The notes: a model not told the origin generated them from the letters alone. A stretch of DNA of 64,000 nt from Liopterus haemorrhoidalis (GCA_963971575.1 OZ020611.1:3038001-3102000); one strand, 5' to 3'. Counted from the stretch's first letter, positions 1-10,465 are shown. Program-made: numbers and translations.

Positions 1-85
1 TGATTTTCGATGAACTTACCGTGAATCCTTAAAAAGCCTTCGTGGGTCAGTGTCTGACCCGCGGGTCATAGGTTCGCCACCACTG
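1..85. mobile_element. hAT-like element terminus (partial)
   Basis: Read on the minus strand, the segment ending at 85 starts CAGTGGTGGCGAACC and continues through a GACCCGCGGGTCAGAC stretch. The CAGTGGTxxxxAACC start is a common hAT-superfamily terminus. Only this end is in the window, so size and coding content are unknown. No target duplication can be tested. Confidence 0.45.
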
Positions 86-662
86 TTATAGAACAAATAT
101 TCCTAGACATCCAGTATTATATTGGTTTCTTACTCTTATTAAATTCGTACAAAACTCTGAACTGTCGGAAAATTCACACTTCATATATATATTTTTTATA
201 ATGATTTCCTTACGTATTCATTGAATAATATGTATTGTGCAGCTAAGAACGTGAAAATCTTTCTGTTGAAATTTACCGTAAATAAAATCTGTTTATTCTA
301 AAACAAGTAAATTTATCACAATATAAATCATGAGTAAGGTAAGTTGGACATGTTGTGTTGGGAGTTGGGCGGTGTGAAACGGGGTGTAATCTGTGGGGGT
401 TGTCGGGGAGCGGCACGTGTCCCGAGGGGGCAGAAGAGCGGGTGGGGGACCCGGAACATTTATCTCAGCTTTCATCCACACACAACCATCAAAAATATCA
501 CATTAACGAACTTGCCAAACTATAACATTATTCTTTAAAAGACAATAAGCTTTTTCGATTTGAAATTGTCTGACAATTAGAACAAGACAAATATTTAAAA
601 ATATTTATATTTGGCCTTGGAAATTACCTCTATAGGGTCATTCCATGACAAGTGGTCTGATG
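86..662. other. Intergenic, no gene seen
   Basis: AT-rich sequence with a GC-rich patch around 345-450. Overlapping short frames on both strands there show no recognisable motif and look like chance frames. I see no promoter, RNA or repeat that I can support. Confidence 0.5.
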
Positions 663-1810
663 TAGAGATGGGAATTTCGGCTCAGTTTGCGGAACCGGAT
701 CAGTGGAGGTCGTTCAGTTTGTTGAGCCGGCTCATTGATCCGGCTCAGTGATCCGGTTAAGTAAACATGTTTCGAAGACACAGGTCGGTCGTTAGTTCGT
801 AGGTAGAACGTCGCTTAGAGCCGGTTATTGCAATATATGAACTGTAAACATGATTCCGAGACACAGGTCGGTCGGTCGTTCAGTCGTACGTAGAACGTCG
901 CTTAGAGCCGGCTCTTGCTTAGAGCCGGTTCTTGCAATATATGAATTGTAAACATGATCCCGACACAGGTCAGTCAGTTGTCGGTCGTTCGCTCGTAGGT
1001 AGAACGTCGCTTAGCCCCGGCTCTTATCTAACATTTTTGAAACAAACAATTCAATTTATGTAGCTACTGTATTTTAAACCAGATGTGTTAAGTTTTTAGC
1101 GATGTTTATTGCCCTTATAAGTCGGACATATGTGATTTGGGCAATATTTTAAATATTTTTATATAGTATGGTTGTAAGAAAATACAGACTAAGCCGATTA
1201 GTTTTAAATAAACTGCCCTACAAATTGATGACAAAGTACACTTTATGATAATACATTACAAGCCAAGTTTTCGCGAAGTTCAACATGACATCGACCCAGA
1301 TCCGGATCACTCCGGTCACTGTTTACAATCGCCCGACCTATCGTATTCTTGAAACATGAAACTATACAATCAGCCGTGAGCCGGCTCATTTCAATTTGGT
1401 GAACCGTGTCACTTCGGTCAGTGTACTGAGCCGGCTCAGTGAGCCGGTTCGTTCATGAACGACCCATCTCTAGTCTCGGGATCATGTTTACAGTTCATAT
1501 ATTGCAAGAACCGGCTCTAAGCAAGAGCCGACTGTAAACGACGTTCTACCTACGACCGAACGACCGACCGACCTGTGTCTCGGGATCATATTTACAGTTC
1601 ATATATTGCAAGAACCGGCTCTAAGCAAGAACCGGCTCTAAGCAAGAACCGGCTCTAAGCGACTTTCTACCTACGAACTAACGACCGTCCTGTGTTTTGG
1701 AAACATGTTTACTTAACCGGATCACTGAGCCGGATCAATGAACCGGCTCAACAAACTGAACGACCTCCACTGATCCGGTTCCGCAAACTGAGCCGAAATT
1801 CCCATCTCTA
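663..1810. mobile_element. Foldback-type TIR element, hAT-like ends
   Basis: The left end reads TAGAGATGGGAATTTCGG and the right end is its reverse complement (CCCATCTCTA at 1801-1810). The arms extend several hundred bases: GAGCCGGCTC-rich subrepeats, GTAGGTAGAACGTCGCTTAG blocks and 'AACCGGATCACTGAGCC' segments recur in inverted order at 690-1020 and 1490-1790. A third copy of the terminal motif lies inside at about 1464-1473, so the unit may be composite or two overlapping copies. No transposase frame is present. I could not find a convincing target-site duplication. The ends resemble non-autonomous hAT elements, but the class is inferred. Confidence 0.7.
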
Positions 1811-2638
1811 ATCCACACATGTCCCCAACGAACATTTGTAAAGTTTTACGTTCATCCATGCAATACTGGCTGGGATTTAGTAATTTGTTTGACCCCCATA
1901 CCGCAGCCTTCTATGGTATGACTCCGAGATTTCGGCAACTTTGAGACGCAGTATTTTGTTAAGAGAAACAAAACTTTGCCATCTTGTACAACTTTTTGCT
2001 CTTTATTAAATAAAATAATGAACAAATCTTCATGAGCAATATCCGTGAAGAAAATTTGGAGTAAACTTGGCATAAAAAATTGCGACTCGAAAAAATTTTA
2101 AAGTTTGGCTTTTTATACCTCTGGAAGTAAAGGTACGATAAACGTGAAATTTTGCACATAATAACTTATCAATACAAGGTATTCGAATATAAAATTTCAT
2201 TTTCCTAATATTTTTCATTAGTTCAGGAATTGAGTGTAAAGTTGATGATTTTTGTGCAAATGCCGAAAATAGGGTATGTTTAGCCCACTTCTACAAAAAT
2301 ATACCTTCTGGAATCTTTTTAAAATTATTTTCATTTGAAAGAGCATGTTTCAAACCCCCTAAAAAATTAGAGTTGGTTTTTCATCGCTGGCATATAAGGC
2401 CTTAGAAATAGGAACAAACCTAAGGACGTTTCTATCACATGCTGCTATCGCAATATCGCATGCATTCCATTATTTTTCATCTTGTTAGTTTTATACATAC
2501 ATTATAAGTACCTAAATTGCGTTGGTCCATGGTGGCATTGTCACTATCAGTTCAGAAAATTGAACCAGTAACCCCATCGCCATAGGGGTCACGCCCGGTA
2601 GCCGTGCAATACCAGCTACGGGTGGGTTTCTTGGTTGA
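1811..2638. other. Intergenic, no gene seen
   Basis: Several short overlapping minus-strand frames occur at 1852-2218, but none has a recognisable motif or plausible composition. Nothing else stands out before the tandem repeat at 2639. Confidence 0.5.
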
Positions 2639-2776
2639 GGATCCCAAGCCTATAGTTTGGTTTCTTCAAGGTTCCAAAGCCTTGTGTGGGTATCTGTCCG
2701 GTTCCCAAGCCAACGATTAGGCAGCTTATCCTAGGTTCCTAAGCTTAAAATGGGTATCTTACATGGTTCCCAAGCC
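2639..2776. repeat. Degenerate ~31-bp tandem repeat (GGTTCCCAAGCC)
   Basis: The core GGTTCCCAAGCC or a close variant starts at 2639, 2670, 2700, 2734 and 2765, giving spacings of 31, 30, 34 and 31 bases. The sequence between cores is only loosely conserved, partly around GGGTATCT. This is a short old minisatellite. No coding potential is apparent. Confidence 0.65.
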
Positions 2777-2820
2777 GAAGTCTATAATGTTGGTATGAAT
2801 TGACGAATTTCAACGATTGC

Positions 2821-3186
2821 TTATTTATTATTAAATTTAAGAGCCACGTTCTTCAGTGTCACTTCTGGGAATTGATACTGTCGACCTGATGACGTAACTG
2901 ATGGTGCTAAAAGAGCCGGGCCTTGCGGATGCATAAATTTTACCAAAGGATCATTTTGTTTCATGGAAATTTCTACAACATTGCCTACCCACCACTTATT
3001 GTCATAAATGCAGGCAAAATAACAACCGGGAAATAGATTGGCCAATTTTAAATTAGGATCGACAGAATTGGAAATTTTGAAAAAGTGCCAAAAGTTCCGA
3101 CTGAAGAAATCCAAGAAAACAGGATGCTGCAAGAAGAAAGATGGAAAGTTAGTACCACAATAGCTGGCACAAGAGATCATCATCAA
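2821..3186 (-). pseudogene. WWxGxV-domain fragment, minus-strand arm
   Basis: A minus-strand frame encodes a segment with ISNSVD, LKLANLFPGCYFA, YDNKWWVGNVVE and KQNDPLVKFMHPQGPA. This looks like a small domain built around a YDxKWWVG turn, of the type found near the C-terminus of long uncharacterised animal proteins that are often repeat-associated. I cannot name the family. The same domain is encoded in the opposite direction just downstream, and the DNA at 2934-3079 and 3256-3408 is an inverted repeat. The frame has no credible start and is probably an exon fragment or repeat relic. Confidence 0.45.
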
Positions 3187-3240
3187 TTTGTGCCAGTTGA
3201 TTTGAATTCGATTTCTATCAGCAAAGTTTCAAATGACACG

Positions 3241-3420
3241 ATTAACTTTGCGGCCAAAATTTCCAATTCTGTCGATTTATATTTAAAATTGGCCGAACTA
3301 TTTCCCGATAGTTATGTTGCCTACTTTTATGACAATAAGTGGTGGGTAGGCAGTGTTGTAGAATTGTAATTTCCATCAAACAAAATGATCCTTTGGTAAA
3401 ATTTTTTTGTTTGCCTAAGC
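3241..3420 (+). pseudogene. WWxGxV-domain fragment, plus-strand arm
   Basis: This is the partner of the minus-strand fragment at 2821-3186. The plus frame reads ISNSVDLYLKLAELFPDSY then YDNKWWVGSVVEL and stops. The DNA then continues as IKQNDPLVKF in another frame, so at least one frameshift is present. The two arms differ by many substitutions, so the inversion is not recent. No start codon or promoter can be assigned. Function is unknown. Confidence 0.45.
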
Positions 3421-4135
3421 AGAAGTCCGGCGTTGTGCATATGGTTATTACATTATTTTTGGCATGTTTCAGCGATGTGTTTTCTTTATTGGCACTAGTG
3501 CCAAATGCATTGCTTGATAAACTCCATTCACAATAAATATGAGATGACGTCATACTTGGTTATTTTAAGTACCAACGTTATGATACTAACGTAATTAACA
3601 TCAATCCATAACTCAGTTAGTACAATTATTTATTTAATTTTGGTACATTTTTTCAATGTTGCCAGTTTGAAATTGGATTGTTCAATCGTTATTTGTCAGG
3701 TTGACATTTAGGTGTTTAGAATTTAGTGAGGTTAAATTTTATATATATTTTTTTAATTTGTATATTTTAAAAGGTTTTATAATTTGTAATGTAGGTGAAC
3801 ACAATATTTAATTTTGTATCTTAGTCGATAAACAAATATTATATATGATTAATAAAATATGTTCTATTTACATTTGTTACGTTCTTTTTTTTTGTCATTT
3901 TAACCTACAGGTCTGTTACGTAGAACGGTTTATTATCATCAGATGCAAACGAAAAGTAATTTTAGCGTACTCGTAAATTTACACTTGCAGCTAGCGGCAA
4001 TAAACTGTTCGACTGGAAATAATATTTGAATATTCATTATTCGAAACAAAATTATATCTAACATCTGAAATTCAAAAATTTCTATTCGAATAATAAAAAA
4101 TTTGATTCTTTATCATTGCTTTCCGATATCATTTA

Positions 4136-4252
4136 GTGAGTTCAGGAAGCAAGCTCGGAGCGTTCGAGAAAAGGTCTAAACGTGTTTATTCGAGCGGTCT
4201 GGAGTTAAACAGTGTGACTCGGAACACTCCGCGTTTGCTTCCCGAACCCACT
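4136..4252. repeat. Imperfect palindrome (~115 bp)
   Basis: GTGAGTTCAGGAAGCAAGC near 4136 is mirrored by GTTTGCTTCCCGAACCCAC ending near 4252. CGGAGCGTTC pairs with GAACACTCCG inside. The arms are about 30 bases around a GC-richer loop. It could be a small foldback element or a hairpin inside the host TIR element. No coding content. Confidence 0.5.
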
Positions 4253-4398
4253 GTGTCAATGTGACACCAGGCGAAAAATTAAAGTAAATTGTATAAAAAG
4301 TATTAAAAGAACACGACACATTTCTAAAAACAAATATTTCTGATGATTCTTATACACTGTTTTTTTTTTTTTTTTAGCACTACATTACACACTTAATA

Positions 4399-5694
4399 CA
4401 AGGTGTCTCAAAAGAAATTTTATATTTAGTGGATCGATTAAAAAAAAAGTAAGCCGTATATAGAAAAAATGTTTATTAATTATTAAAATACACTTTTTGG
4501 GGATTTATTTCATAAAAATAATATCGTCTAAATGTAGACCCTCGCGTTCTCGGCACACATTTAATCGAACAGTAAAATTACTTATGACGTCTCGGCAGGT
4601 GAACTCAGGGATGGCTGCCATTTCGTGACGGATATTTTCTTTCAAATGCGCCAGTGAAGTCGGTTTATTGGCGTAAACTTTAGATTTAAGATAACCCCAT
4701 AGGGGTTAAATCTGGACTGCGTGGAGGCCAATTTATGTCACCTCTCCGGGAGATCAATTTGCCTGAGAAAATTTCACGAACACGTGGCAGAGACATATTG
4801 GACGTGTGTGAAGTTGCTCCGTCCTGTTGGAACCATGTTCTTTCGTTATAGCCAGGAAAGTTTTGCAGTTCAGGTACCAAGAAGTTGTCTAACATCTCCA
4901 CATAACGCTCTGAATTCACTGTAACAGCACGTCCCCTTTCGTCTTCAAAAAAGTAAGGGCCGATAATTCCTCGCGCCGACATCGCAGCCCATACGGTCAC
5001 TTTAGGCGAATGTAGGGGTTTCTGATGTTTGCGTTTCAAATTCGTTGCACTCCAGTAGCGGCAGTTCTGCTTATTTACGTGGCCATTAAGATGAAAATGA
5101 GCTTCATCCGAAAACAAAATGTTGGTAAACGTTGAAAATCGCTCAATCACCTGATTTACGAAATTAAGCCTCTGGCTGGCATCTTGGGGCTTTAATTCTT
5201 GCACCAATTGAATTTTGTAGGGGTGCAACTTTAGGTCTTTGTGCATAATGCGATGTAATGATGATCTATGCACATTTAAAGCACTTGCGCGCTTCTGAAT
5301 TGAAAGGTTCGGGTCATCACGAACAGACTGATTAACATTCTCCACGTTTTCTACCGTTCTTGATGACCTAGGTCGCCCGGATTTTGATTTATCCAGCGTT
5401 GTACCAGTCTCTTCAAACTTTTTAACCCAAGGTCGAATGAGAGGAATGCTTGGCGCATCATTTAAGTAGCGAAAACCTCGAATACTGCAGAATTTTCTAC
5501 GCGCTACAATCGCCGAATCACCGTTTTTGTAAAACTCTCGCACGCATAACGCGCGGTCTGCTCCCGAGAAACGCTCCATAGCGACTAAATTCCCAAGAGC
5601 CAGGCTACCGATTGACATAACCCCCGCGCCCCTCCGATACGTTGCGTTCACGCAGTAAGCTAAATAAATATAAAATTTCTTTTGAGACACCTTG
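4399..5694 (-). mobile_element. Tc1/mariner DD41D element, copy 1 (defective)
   Basis: The terminal inverted repeats read CAAGGTGTCTCAAAAG outward-in at both ends and are flanked by TA at 4397-4398 and 5695-5696. Length is 1,296 bp. It is nearly identical by eye to the 1,310-bp copy at 34907-36216 and is exactly 14 bp shorter. It sits inside the TIR element at 3525-5950. The matching unfilled site is seen near 24785 in reverse orientation, where TTAAGTGTGTAATGTAG runs without interruption. DD41D spacing is known from rosa-like insect mariners. Confidence 0.9.
4505..5579 (-). pseudogene. DD41D mariner transposase, frameshifted
   Basis: Cut-and-paste transposase acting in the nucleus on its own TA-flanked ends. 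The start chosen is the ATG giving MERFSGADRALCVREFYKNG, matching the intact copy. Order: N-terminal helix-turn-helix region, a GRPRSSR linker motif, a second HTH (LNVHRSSLHRIM), then the catalytic core with LFSDEAHFHLNG (first Asp) and WFQQDGATSH (second Asp). Near RSPDLTPM a 14-bp deletion between two CATAGG direct repeats (about 4700) shifts the frame, and translation stops after GLS. This removes the third catalytic Asp and the C-terminus, so the product should be inactive. Confidence 0.9.
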
Positions 5695-5950
5695 TATAAA
5701 ATAAACCATAAATTTCGCGACAAATCGTTTAGAAAGAACTGCTGTGAATCATAATTTACATTAATTCCTTTCCTCCATAGGAAATATAGGTTTTCAATAT
5801 ATTTTTAGAAGTTGTTTGATATAACCAAACTTTTTTTGAGTGTAAAGTTAATAATGAGTGTAAAGTTGATTTTTTGACAGTTTACGAATTGGCAACAAGG
5901 TGAGTTTTTCACTCTGACGTCATTTCATAGTTACGGTAAATGGACTTTAC

Positions 5951-6639
5951 ATAGTTATTTGTCCCTAATCGTGTTCAGTATTGGTTTGTGAGGATACTTT
6001 AATCATTAAATCAAGATAGGACATTCCACAAACTCTGGTGGTTATCCTTCAAATAAGAAAATGGGCAGGAATTTGTTTGAATTTTAAACAATTGAACAGG
6101 AACGTTAAAAATAAAGAATAGAAATTTTGCATATGTCTGATATACTCCGGTAGCCATTATAAATCATACTTAGATTCCTTTTAGCATGTTAAGGCATATG
6201 AGAGCGTGGGCGGAGGTAGCCGGTGATTTCCGGTATTGTAGCCCTCTAGTGGCTGTACGTCGAGTTATAAAGCAAGTTTGAAAAATGCATCCAACTAAGC
6301 ATTTCTATAACAAGTAGCTACACATGGTGCGCTACTTCTCCACGAGCATCATACAAGAATACTTGATTTTTTAAAATCTGCATTCAACGGTTAAATCGAA
6401 TGCATTATGCCCTATAATCATTTTACATTCCTTTCTATTTTGGACTTGGCATTTCAAATAAACATTTTATTGAAATATTTCCTTGAAAGAGTTATATTCG
6501 ATGTTGTACGGTTAACAATAAATGGTCTACAACATTGTATAATAAATTTAAAGAGCTCCTAAGCTATTCATGCAAGAAAATCACGGATTTGTTTAGATGA
6601 TAATAAGACGATATCCGCATTAAATGAAATTTGAAAATA
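5951..6639. other. Intergenic, no gene seen
   Basis: AT-rich unique-looking sequence between the TIR element and a decayed LINE. A slightly GC-richer stretch lies near 6195-6260. No motif or open frame can be supported. Confidence 0.5.
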
Positions 6640-7330
6640 GTGAATGCGTATTGAAAACTAGAAATCTGGGCAAACAGTAACGGCTTCAAATTCTCGGCTA
6701 ATAAAACAGATGCTCTATATTTTAAGAAAAAGACCAAAAACATAAACTAAAAACACCGTAACAAATCACTACTTAAGTCCGAAACTCCTATCCTAAAACG
6801 GACAAAAATTCTCACGAACCAGTTTAACCTTACCCTACCCCCATTTGAGAAAACTGCTTATCATACAGAGTGATTATTTAATGGCGAGACGACGTCACCA
6901 AATTATCAAATAAAATAATAGAAAATCAAATAAAAGAATGGCAGGAAATCATTGACTCAATAATTTGGAGATGACGGAAGTGTCTACTACGCGCATGCGC
7001 GCATAATCGCCTGCTACGATGTGTATGAAACGGCAAATTATTAAAACTTCCAGTGACGTCGTCTCGCCATTAAATAATCACTCTGTACAATACCTCCATG
7101 GGAGCTAGTACCAGCCCAACCAACTTAGCGCTCACAAGATCTCAGAAAACAAACACAACCGCTAGTAAATACCAGTCAGAATTCGGAAAAGAATGTAGAA
7201 AATATCCTCCGGAAACAACCTTCATATATACAGACGCATCCAAAAAAGAGAACCAAGTAAGCATCCACGTTCAACACAGTACCGAAAAACTAAAATTAAA
7301 CTACATCACTGTGCCTTTTTTTATGTGCAC
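6640..7330 (+). pseudogene. Non-LTR retrotransposon ORF2 relic (RT and RNase H)
   Basis: Two short patches support this. At about 6660-6840 the frame gives WANSNGFKFSANKTD, typical of the reverse transcriptase region downstream of the catalytic YxDD in Jockey-like elements. At 7190-7270 it gives PPETTFIYTDASKKENQVS, resembling the RNase H motif beginning YTDASK. Stops and a frame change separate them, and a 220-bp MITE is inserted between them. The open stretch from 7098 to 7511 degenerates into poly-lysine after the RNase H-like patch. The polymerase core itself is gone. Confidence 0.6.
6866..7085. mobile_element. 220-bp MITE with TA duplication
   Basis: Perfect or near-perfect inverted repeats of about 32 bp start CAGAGTGATTATTTAATGGC and end with the reverse complement at 7085. 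TA lies on both sides (6864-6865, 7086-7087). There is no coding frame; the middle holds a GCGCATGCGCGC stretch. TA duplication suggests mobilisation by a Tc1/mariner-type transposase. It interrupts the LINE relic at 6640-7330, so it is younger than that relic. Confidence 0.85.
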
Positions 7331-7689
7331 TCCCATTAAAAAAACTTTAAAACGAGTCACTACTGGTCTAGATACTGAGGCATCTTCAATTATTAGAAAA
7401 AAAAAATACTGGAAGAATGACCTTCATGAATCAATCTTGGAATTTTCGATCCCCAATAATAATTATATTGTTTGTTTACTTATGACAAAATATTCAAAAA
7501 AAAAAAAATAAAAAAAATATACTGGAGCTCTCAACATAGATAAACATCATGTGATTCATCTAAGACAGCGTTTCCCAACCTTTTTTAGTTCGCGTACCAC
7601 TTGATAGTACATCATGATAAATTGTACCACTTCGTAAAAATTATTGTATTTCGTATATTTATTTACTTAGTAGATATAATACTAGATAG

Positions 7690-7740
7690 AAACGAAATAT
7701 GACAAAATAGTAGATTCTACTATTTTGTCATATTTCGTTT
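7690..7740. repeat. Perfect 51-bp palindrome
   Basis: Twenty-five bases from 7690 (AAACGAAATATGACAAAATA and on) are repeated exactly as reverse complement around one central T at 7715. It lies 125 bp inside the left end of the hAT element. Such a perfect palindrome in otherwise decayed sequence is young or maintained. It could form a cruciform or be a palindromic junction. Confidence 0.9.
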
Positions 7741-7994
7741 ACTAATAGGGAAAATATTTTAAGATCGCAGCGCTGTTGCGGCATACTTGGAACTTCCAAA
7801 ATAGACATTCATTACATATAATCATATGGGCAATAACGTAAATTTTAGTGTTTACTGATGGTTTATGTAATTTTGCTACAATATTAATACGTGTTTTTAT
7901 GCAAGGTAATTAGTGAAATATTATAACATCAAATATTAATAAATAAGAATAATTTTAGGCGTTTTTATTAATTATTTAGGTTGAAATGGACCTT

Positions 7995-8451
7995 TTACGT
8001 TATTTAGGTTCGGTTATTTTTTAAGTTGAAATGGATTTCTTTTAATCCACGAATTATCCTCAGGTACACAGCAATAATAGTTCGACTTCGACATGATTTT
8101 TGTCTTGTCTTCCACTTTAGTTTAAGGTTATTTTCACTTATTATCACTTGATACCAGTAAAAACAATTTAAAACTGATTTATAATTATATAAAATAACAT
8201 AAAACTTAACAAAACGCAACAATATAACAAAAACAAAACGATAGTAAAATGCAAAAATATATTTTGATCCCATATAACTCAATGTAAAAAGCGCGATAGA
8301 ATGTCTATTTCTGTAGTTGCTTAAAATCCCACCAGATGTCATATCGCTTAGCAATTTTTCCCTATAAATGGTTTTAATAAAAACACAGAATTATAAAAAA
8401 CCAATTAATATATTTTCTATATTGTTATTATTATAAGCATTATTATTATAA
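7995..8451. other. hAT interior without recognisable gene
   Basis: AT-rich interior of the hAT element. A 116-codon minus-strand frame (8004-8354) begins with hydrophobic runs, has no hAT motif, and has the composition of translated noncoding DNA. I treat it as noncoding. Confidence 0.5.
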
Positions 8452-8581
8452 TCAAATATTTTTATAAAATAAATTTAATGAGATCCTTGTGCTTGTTTCG
8501 AAGAACATAATTTTTTGAAATTCGGTTAAATCTGTTGTAAGTCCGGTTCGGTTAAGTCCGACCCTTATTTTAAAAAAAATA

Positions 8582-9868
8582 CCAGGTCTACAAGTATGAA
8601 ATGCGGATTTTTTTCAAACTTGCCGCGCAAACTAGTGTATAGTTCAAAGTTTCAACACGTATGGCGTTTTGTTAAGTTATCATTAAGTGTCAAATGCGTA
8701 TAGGTTATAATTTGAAAAGTGATTATATAGTTTTGTTTTACTGTGTTAAAAATGTCAAATTTTGTGCCAAATAAAGAGCATTCGCGGACAGTACTACTGT
8801 TTTGTTTTCATTTGAAAAAAACTGCTGCTGAATCATACCGACTGCTTCGAGAAGCTTATGGTGAATATGCTCCATCGCAAGATACGTGTGAACGATGGTT
8901 TCGGCGTTTCAAAAGTGGTGACTTTGATCTTACAGACAAAGAACATGGAAAACCTCCAAAAAAATATGAAGATACAAAATTGGAAACATTGCAACAGGAA
9001 GACGATTATCAATCACAAAAACAACTAGCAGAGCAGTTAGGCGTTAGTCAACAAGCTGTTTCCAATCGCCTACGAGAGATGGGTAAGATCCAGAAAGTCG
9101 GCAGATGAGTTCCACATGCATTGAATGAGAGGCAGATGGAAAAACGCAAAAACATTTGTGAAATTTTGCTTGCACGATACAAAAGAAAGTCTTTTTTTCA
9201 TCGTATCATTACTGGCGATTAAAAATGGATTTATTTTCAAAATCCCAAACGCAAAAAATCATGGGTGAACCCAGGCTCACCATTCACATCAACTGCAAGA
9301 CCGAATCGCCTTGGCAAAAAGACAATGCTCTTTACTTGGTGGGACCAAAAGGGTGTGGTCTATTATGAATTGTTAAAACCTGGTGAAACAGTTAATACCC
9401 AACGCTACCAACAACATCTGATCGAATTGAACCATTCGCTGCTCATGAAACGACCAGAATACGAAAGAAGACAGCACAAGGTAATCTTTCTTTACGATAA
9501 ATCCATTACATAAGGCAAAATCAGTTTGCAACACATTGGAGGCACTCAAGTGGGAAGTGCTACACCATTCCGCTTACTCACCAGACTGGGCCCCTTCAGA
9601 TTACTACTTGTTCGCATCGCTGGGTCACGCACTTGCCGAGCAGCACTTTTGTTCATATGAAAATGTGAAAGAATTGGCTAGATGAATGGTTTGCGGGGAA
9701 AGGGGAAGAGTTCTACTGGCGAGGTATTCACAAATTGCCTGAAAGATGGGAAAAATGTATAACTTCTAATGGAGCATACTCTGAATAAATAAACTTTTAC
9801 TGTTCATTTGAGTTTAATTTGTTTTATTAAAAAAAAAAAAAATCCGCATTTCATACTTGTAGACCTGG
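8582..9868 (+). mobile_element. mariner (DD34D) element, copy 1
   Basis: Inverted repeats begin CCAGGTCTACAAGTATGAAA and end TTTCATACTTGTAGACCTGG, with TA on both sides (8580-8581, 9869-9870). Length 1,287 bp, the usual size for a full mariner. It is inserted in the hATC region of the hAT transposase. A second copy, lacking its right inverted repeat, lies at 60949-62200. Confidence 0.92.
8752..9788 (+). pseudogene. mariner transposase, multiply disrupted
   Basis: The start is the ATG of MSNFVPNKEHSRTVLLF. Order: first HTH ending SQDTCERWFRRFKSGDFDL, second HTH (LAEQLGVSQQAVSNRL), then the catalytic core. Disruptions: a stop after KIQKVGR (Trp codon changed to TGA), a stop right after the first catalytic Asp (IITGD then TAA where EKW is expected), and a frameshift in the HDNxPSH region (reads LYDKSIT). 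The tail continues in another frame as YSPDWAPSDYYLFASLGHA, holding the third Asp, with the stop at 9786-9788. Full length would be about 345 residues. Confidence 0.9.
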
Positions 9869-10465
9869 TATATGAAGAAAAAGCTCTTTCTACTAATTCC
9901 GTACTAGTAAACGGTGATAATAATTTAAGAGCTTTCTCAGAAAGTTGTCCTTTATCAATGTTTAACCAAAAATTGATTAGATTCTGTCGTTTGAATTCTA
10001 CTTTTAAAGTTCTGTCACATAATTGTATTAAATTTTCTTTATCTTTTACTGATAATAATATAGCTTTTTCTAAATTTTCTTCATAGAAGGGGTTTGAAAT
10101 CCAATTATCAGTTGTGTTTTCGAGTTTTGGAAAATACGCCATGAAAGACAATTTTAATACTATTAAATGTGCTATTATATTTTCTCGTATATATTGAGAC
10201 AGACTAACCTTATTTTCAAACAAAAAAATATGTAGAGTTTCGAATACTTCCGGTTGATTGTTTTCGATACACTTTTTTCAAAAATCTAATTTCTTAATCA
10301 TACTTTCAATTTTATCATTAACATTAAAGATCGTTATCGAGCTGTTCTGAAGTGTCAAATTTATATTTTTTAAAATGTCCGCCATTATTGATTATTTTTC
10401 GTGTACCACCAACCAGCAACTCGCGTACCACGAGTGGTACGCGTACCACAGGTTGGGAAACGCTG

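Larger units (their letters stand above)
3525..5950. mobile_element. TIR element (locus 1), split by a mariner
   Basis: The left end (3527-3700) and right end (5697-5950) match, in reverse orientation, the right and left ends of the element at 24564-25227. Shared marks are TGACGTCAT near both ends, the ACCAACGTTATGATA segment, a TTGCCAGTTTGAAATTGGATTG segment and a CATAAATTTCGCGACAAATCG segment. Without the mariner this copy is about 1.13 kb, against 0.66 kb at the other locus, so the two differ by internal sequence (about 3710-4330 here). No coding frame belongs to it. Non-autonomous element; superfamily not determined. Confidence 0.65.
8452..10385 (-). pseudogene. hAT transposase, C-terminal part, split by mariner
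   Basis: The minus strand from 10385 encodes MADILKNINLTLQNSS and DKIESMIKKLDF, resembling the LNxxLQG....KI region of ZBED/FAM200-type hAT transposases. After a stop and frame change it continues (to 9871) with FWLNIDKGQLSEKALKLL and FTSTELVERAFSS, the hATC dimerisation region. The frame is then cut by the mariner at 8582-9868. Beyond it (8581 to 8452) the minus frame gives VGLNRTGLTTDLTEFQKIMF, plausibly the end of the dimerisation domain. The BED finger and most of the RNase H-like core are missing. Not functional. Confidence 0.7.
7566..10465 (-). mobile_element. Complete-ended 2.9-kb hAT element
   Basis: The left end reads CAGCGTTTCCCAACC and the right end GGTTGGGAAACGCTG, a typical hAT terminus. 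Subterminal CGCGTACCAC motifs occur at both ends. The flanking 8-mers are ATCTAAGA (7558-7565) and ATATAAGA (10466-10473), a 7-of-8 match expected for an aged 8-bp hAT duplication. The transposase lies on the minus strand and is truncated and interrupted by the mariner at 8582-9868. Without that mariner the element would be about 1.6 kb, so it is internally deleted. Confidence 0.9.

Noticed and set aside
3242..3553. Minus frame with NAFGTSANKENTS resembling a mariner HTH
   Set aside because: Only a few residues match and it lies antisense to the WWxGxV fragment; probably coincidence, although the DNA AxTAGxGCCAAATGCA also occurs at 24549.
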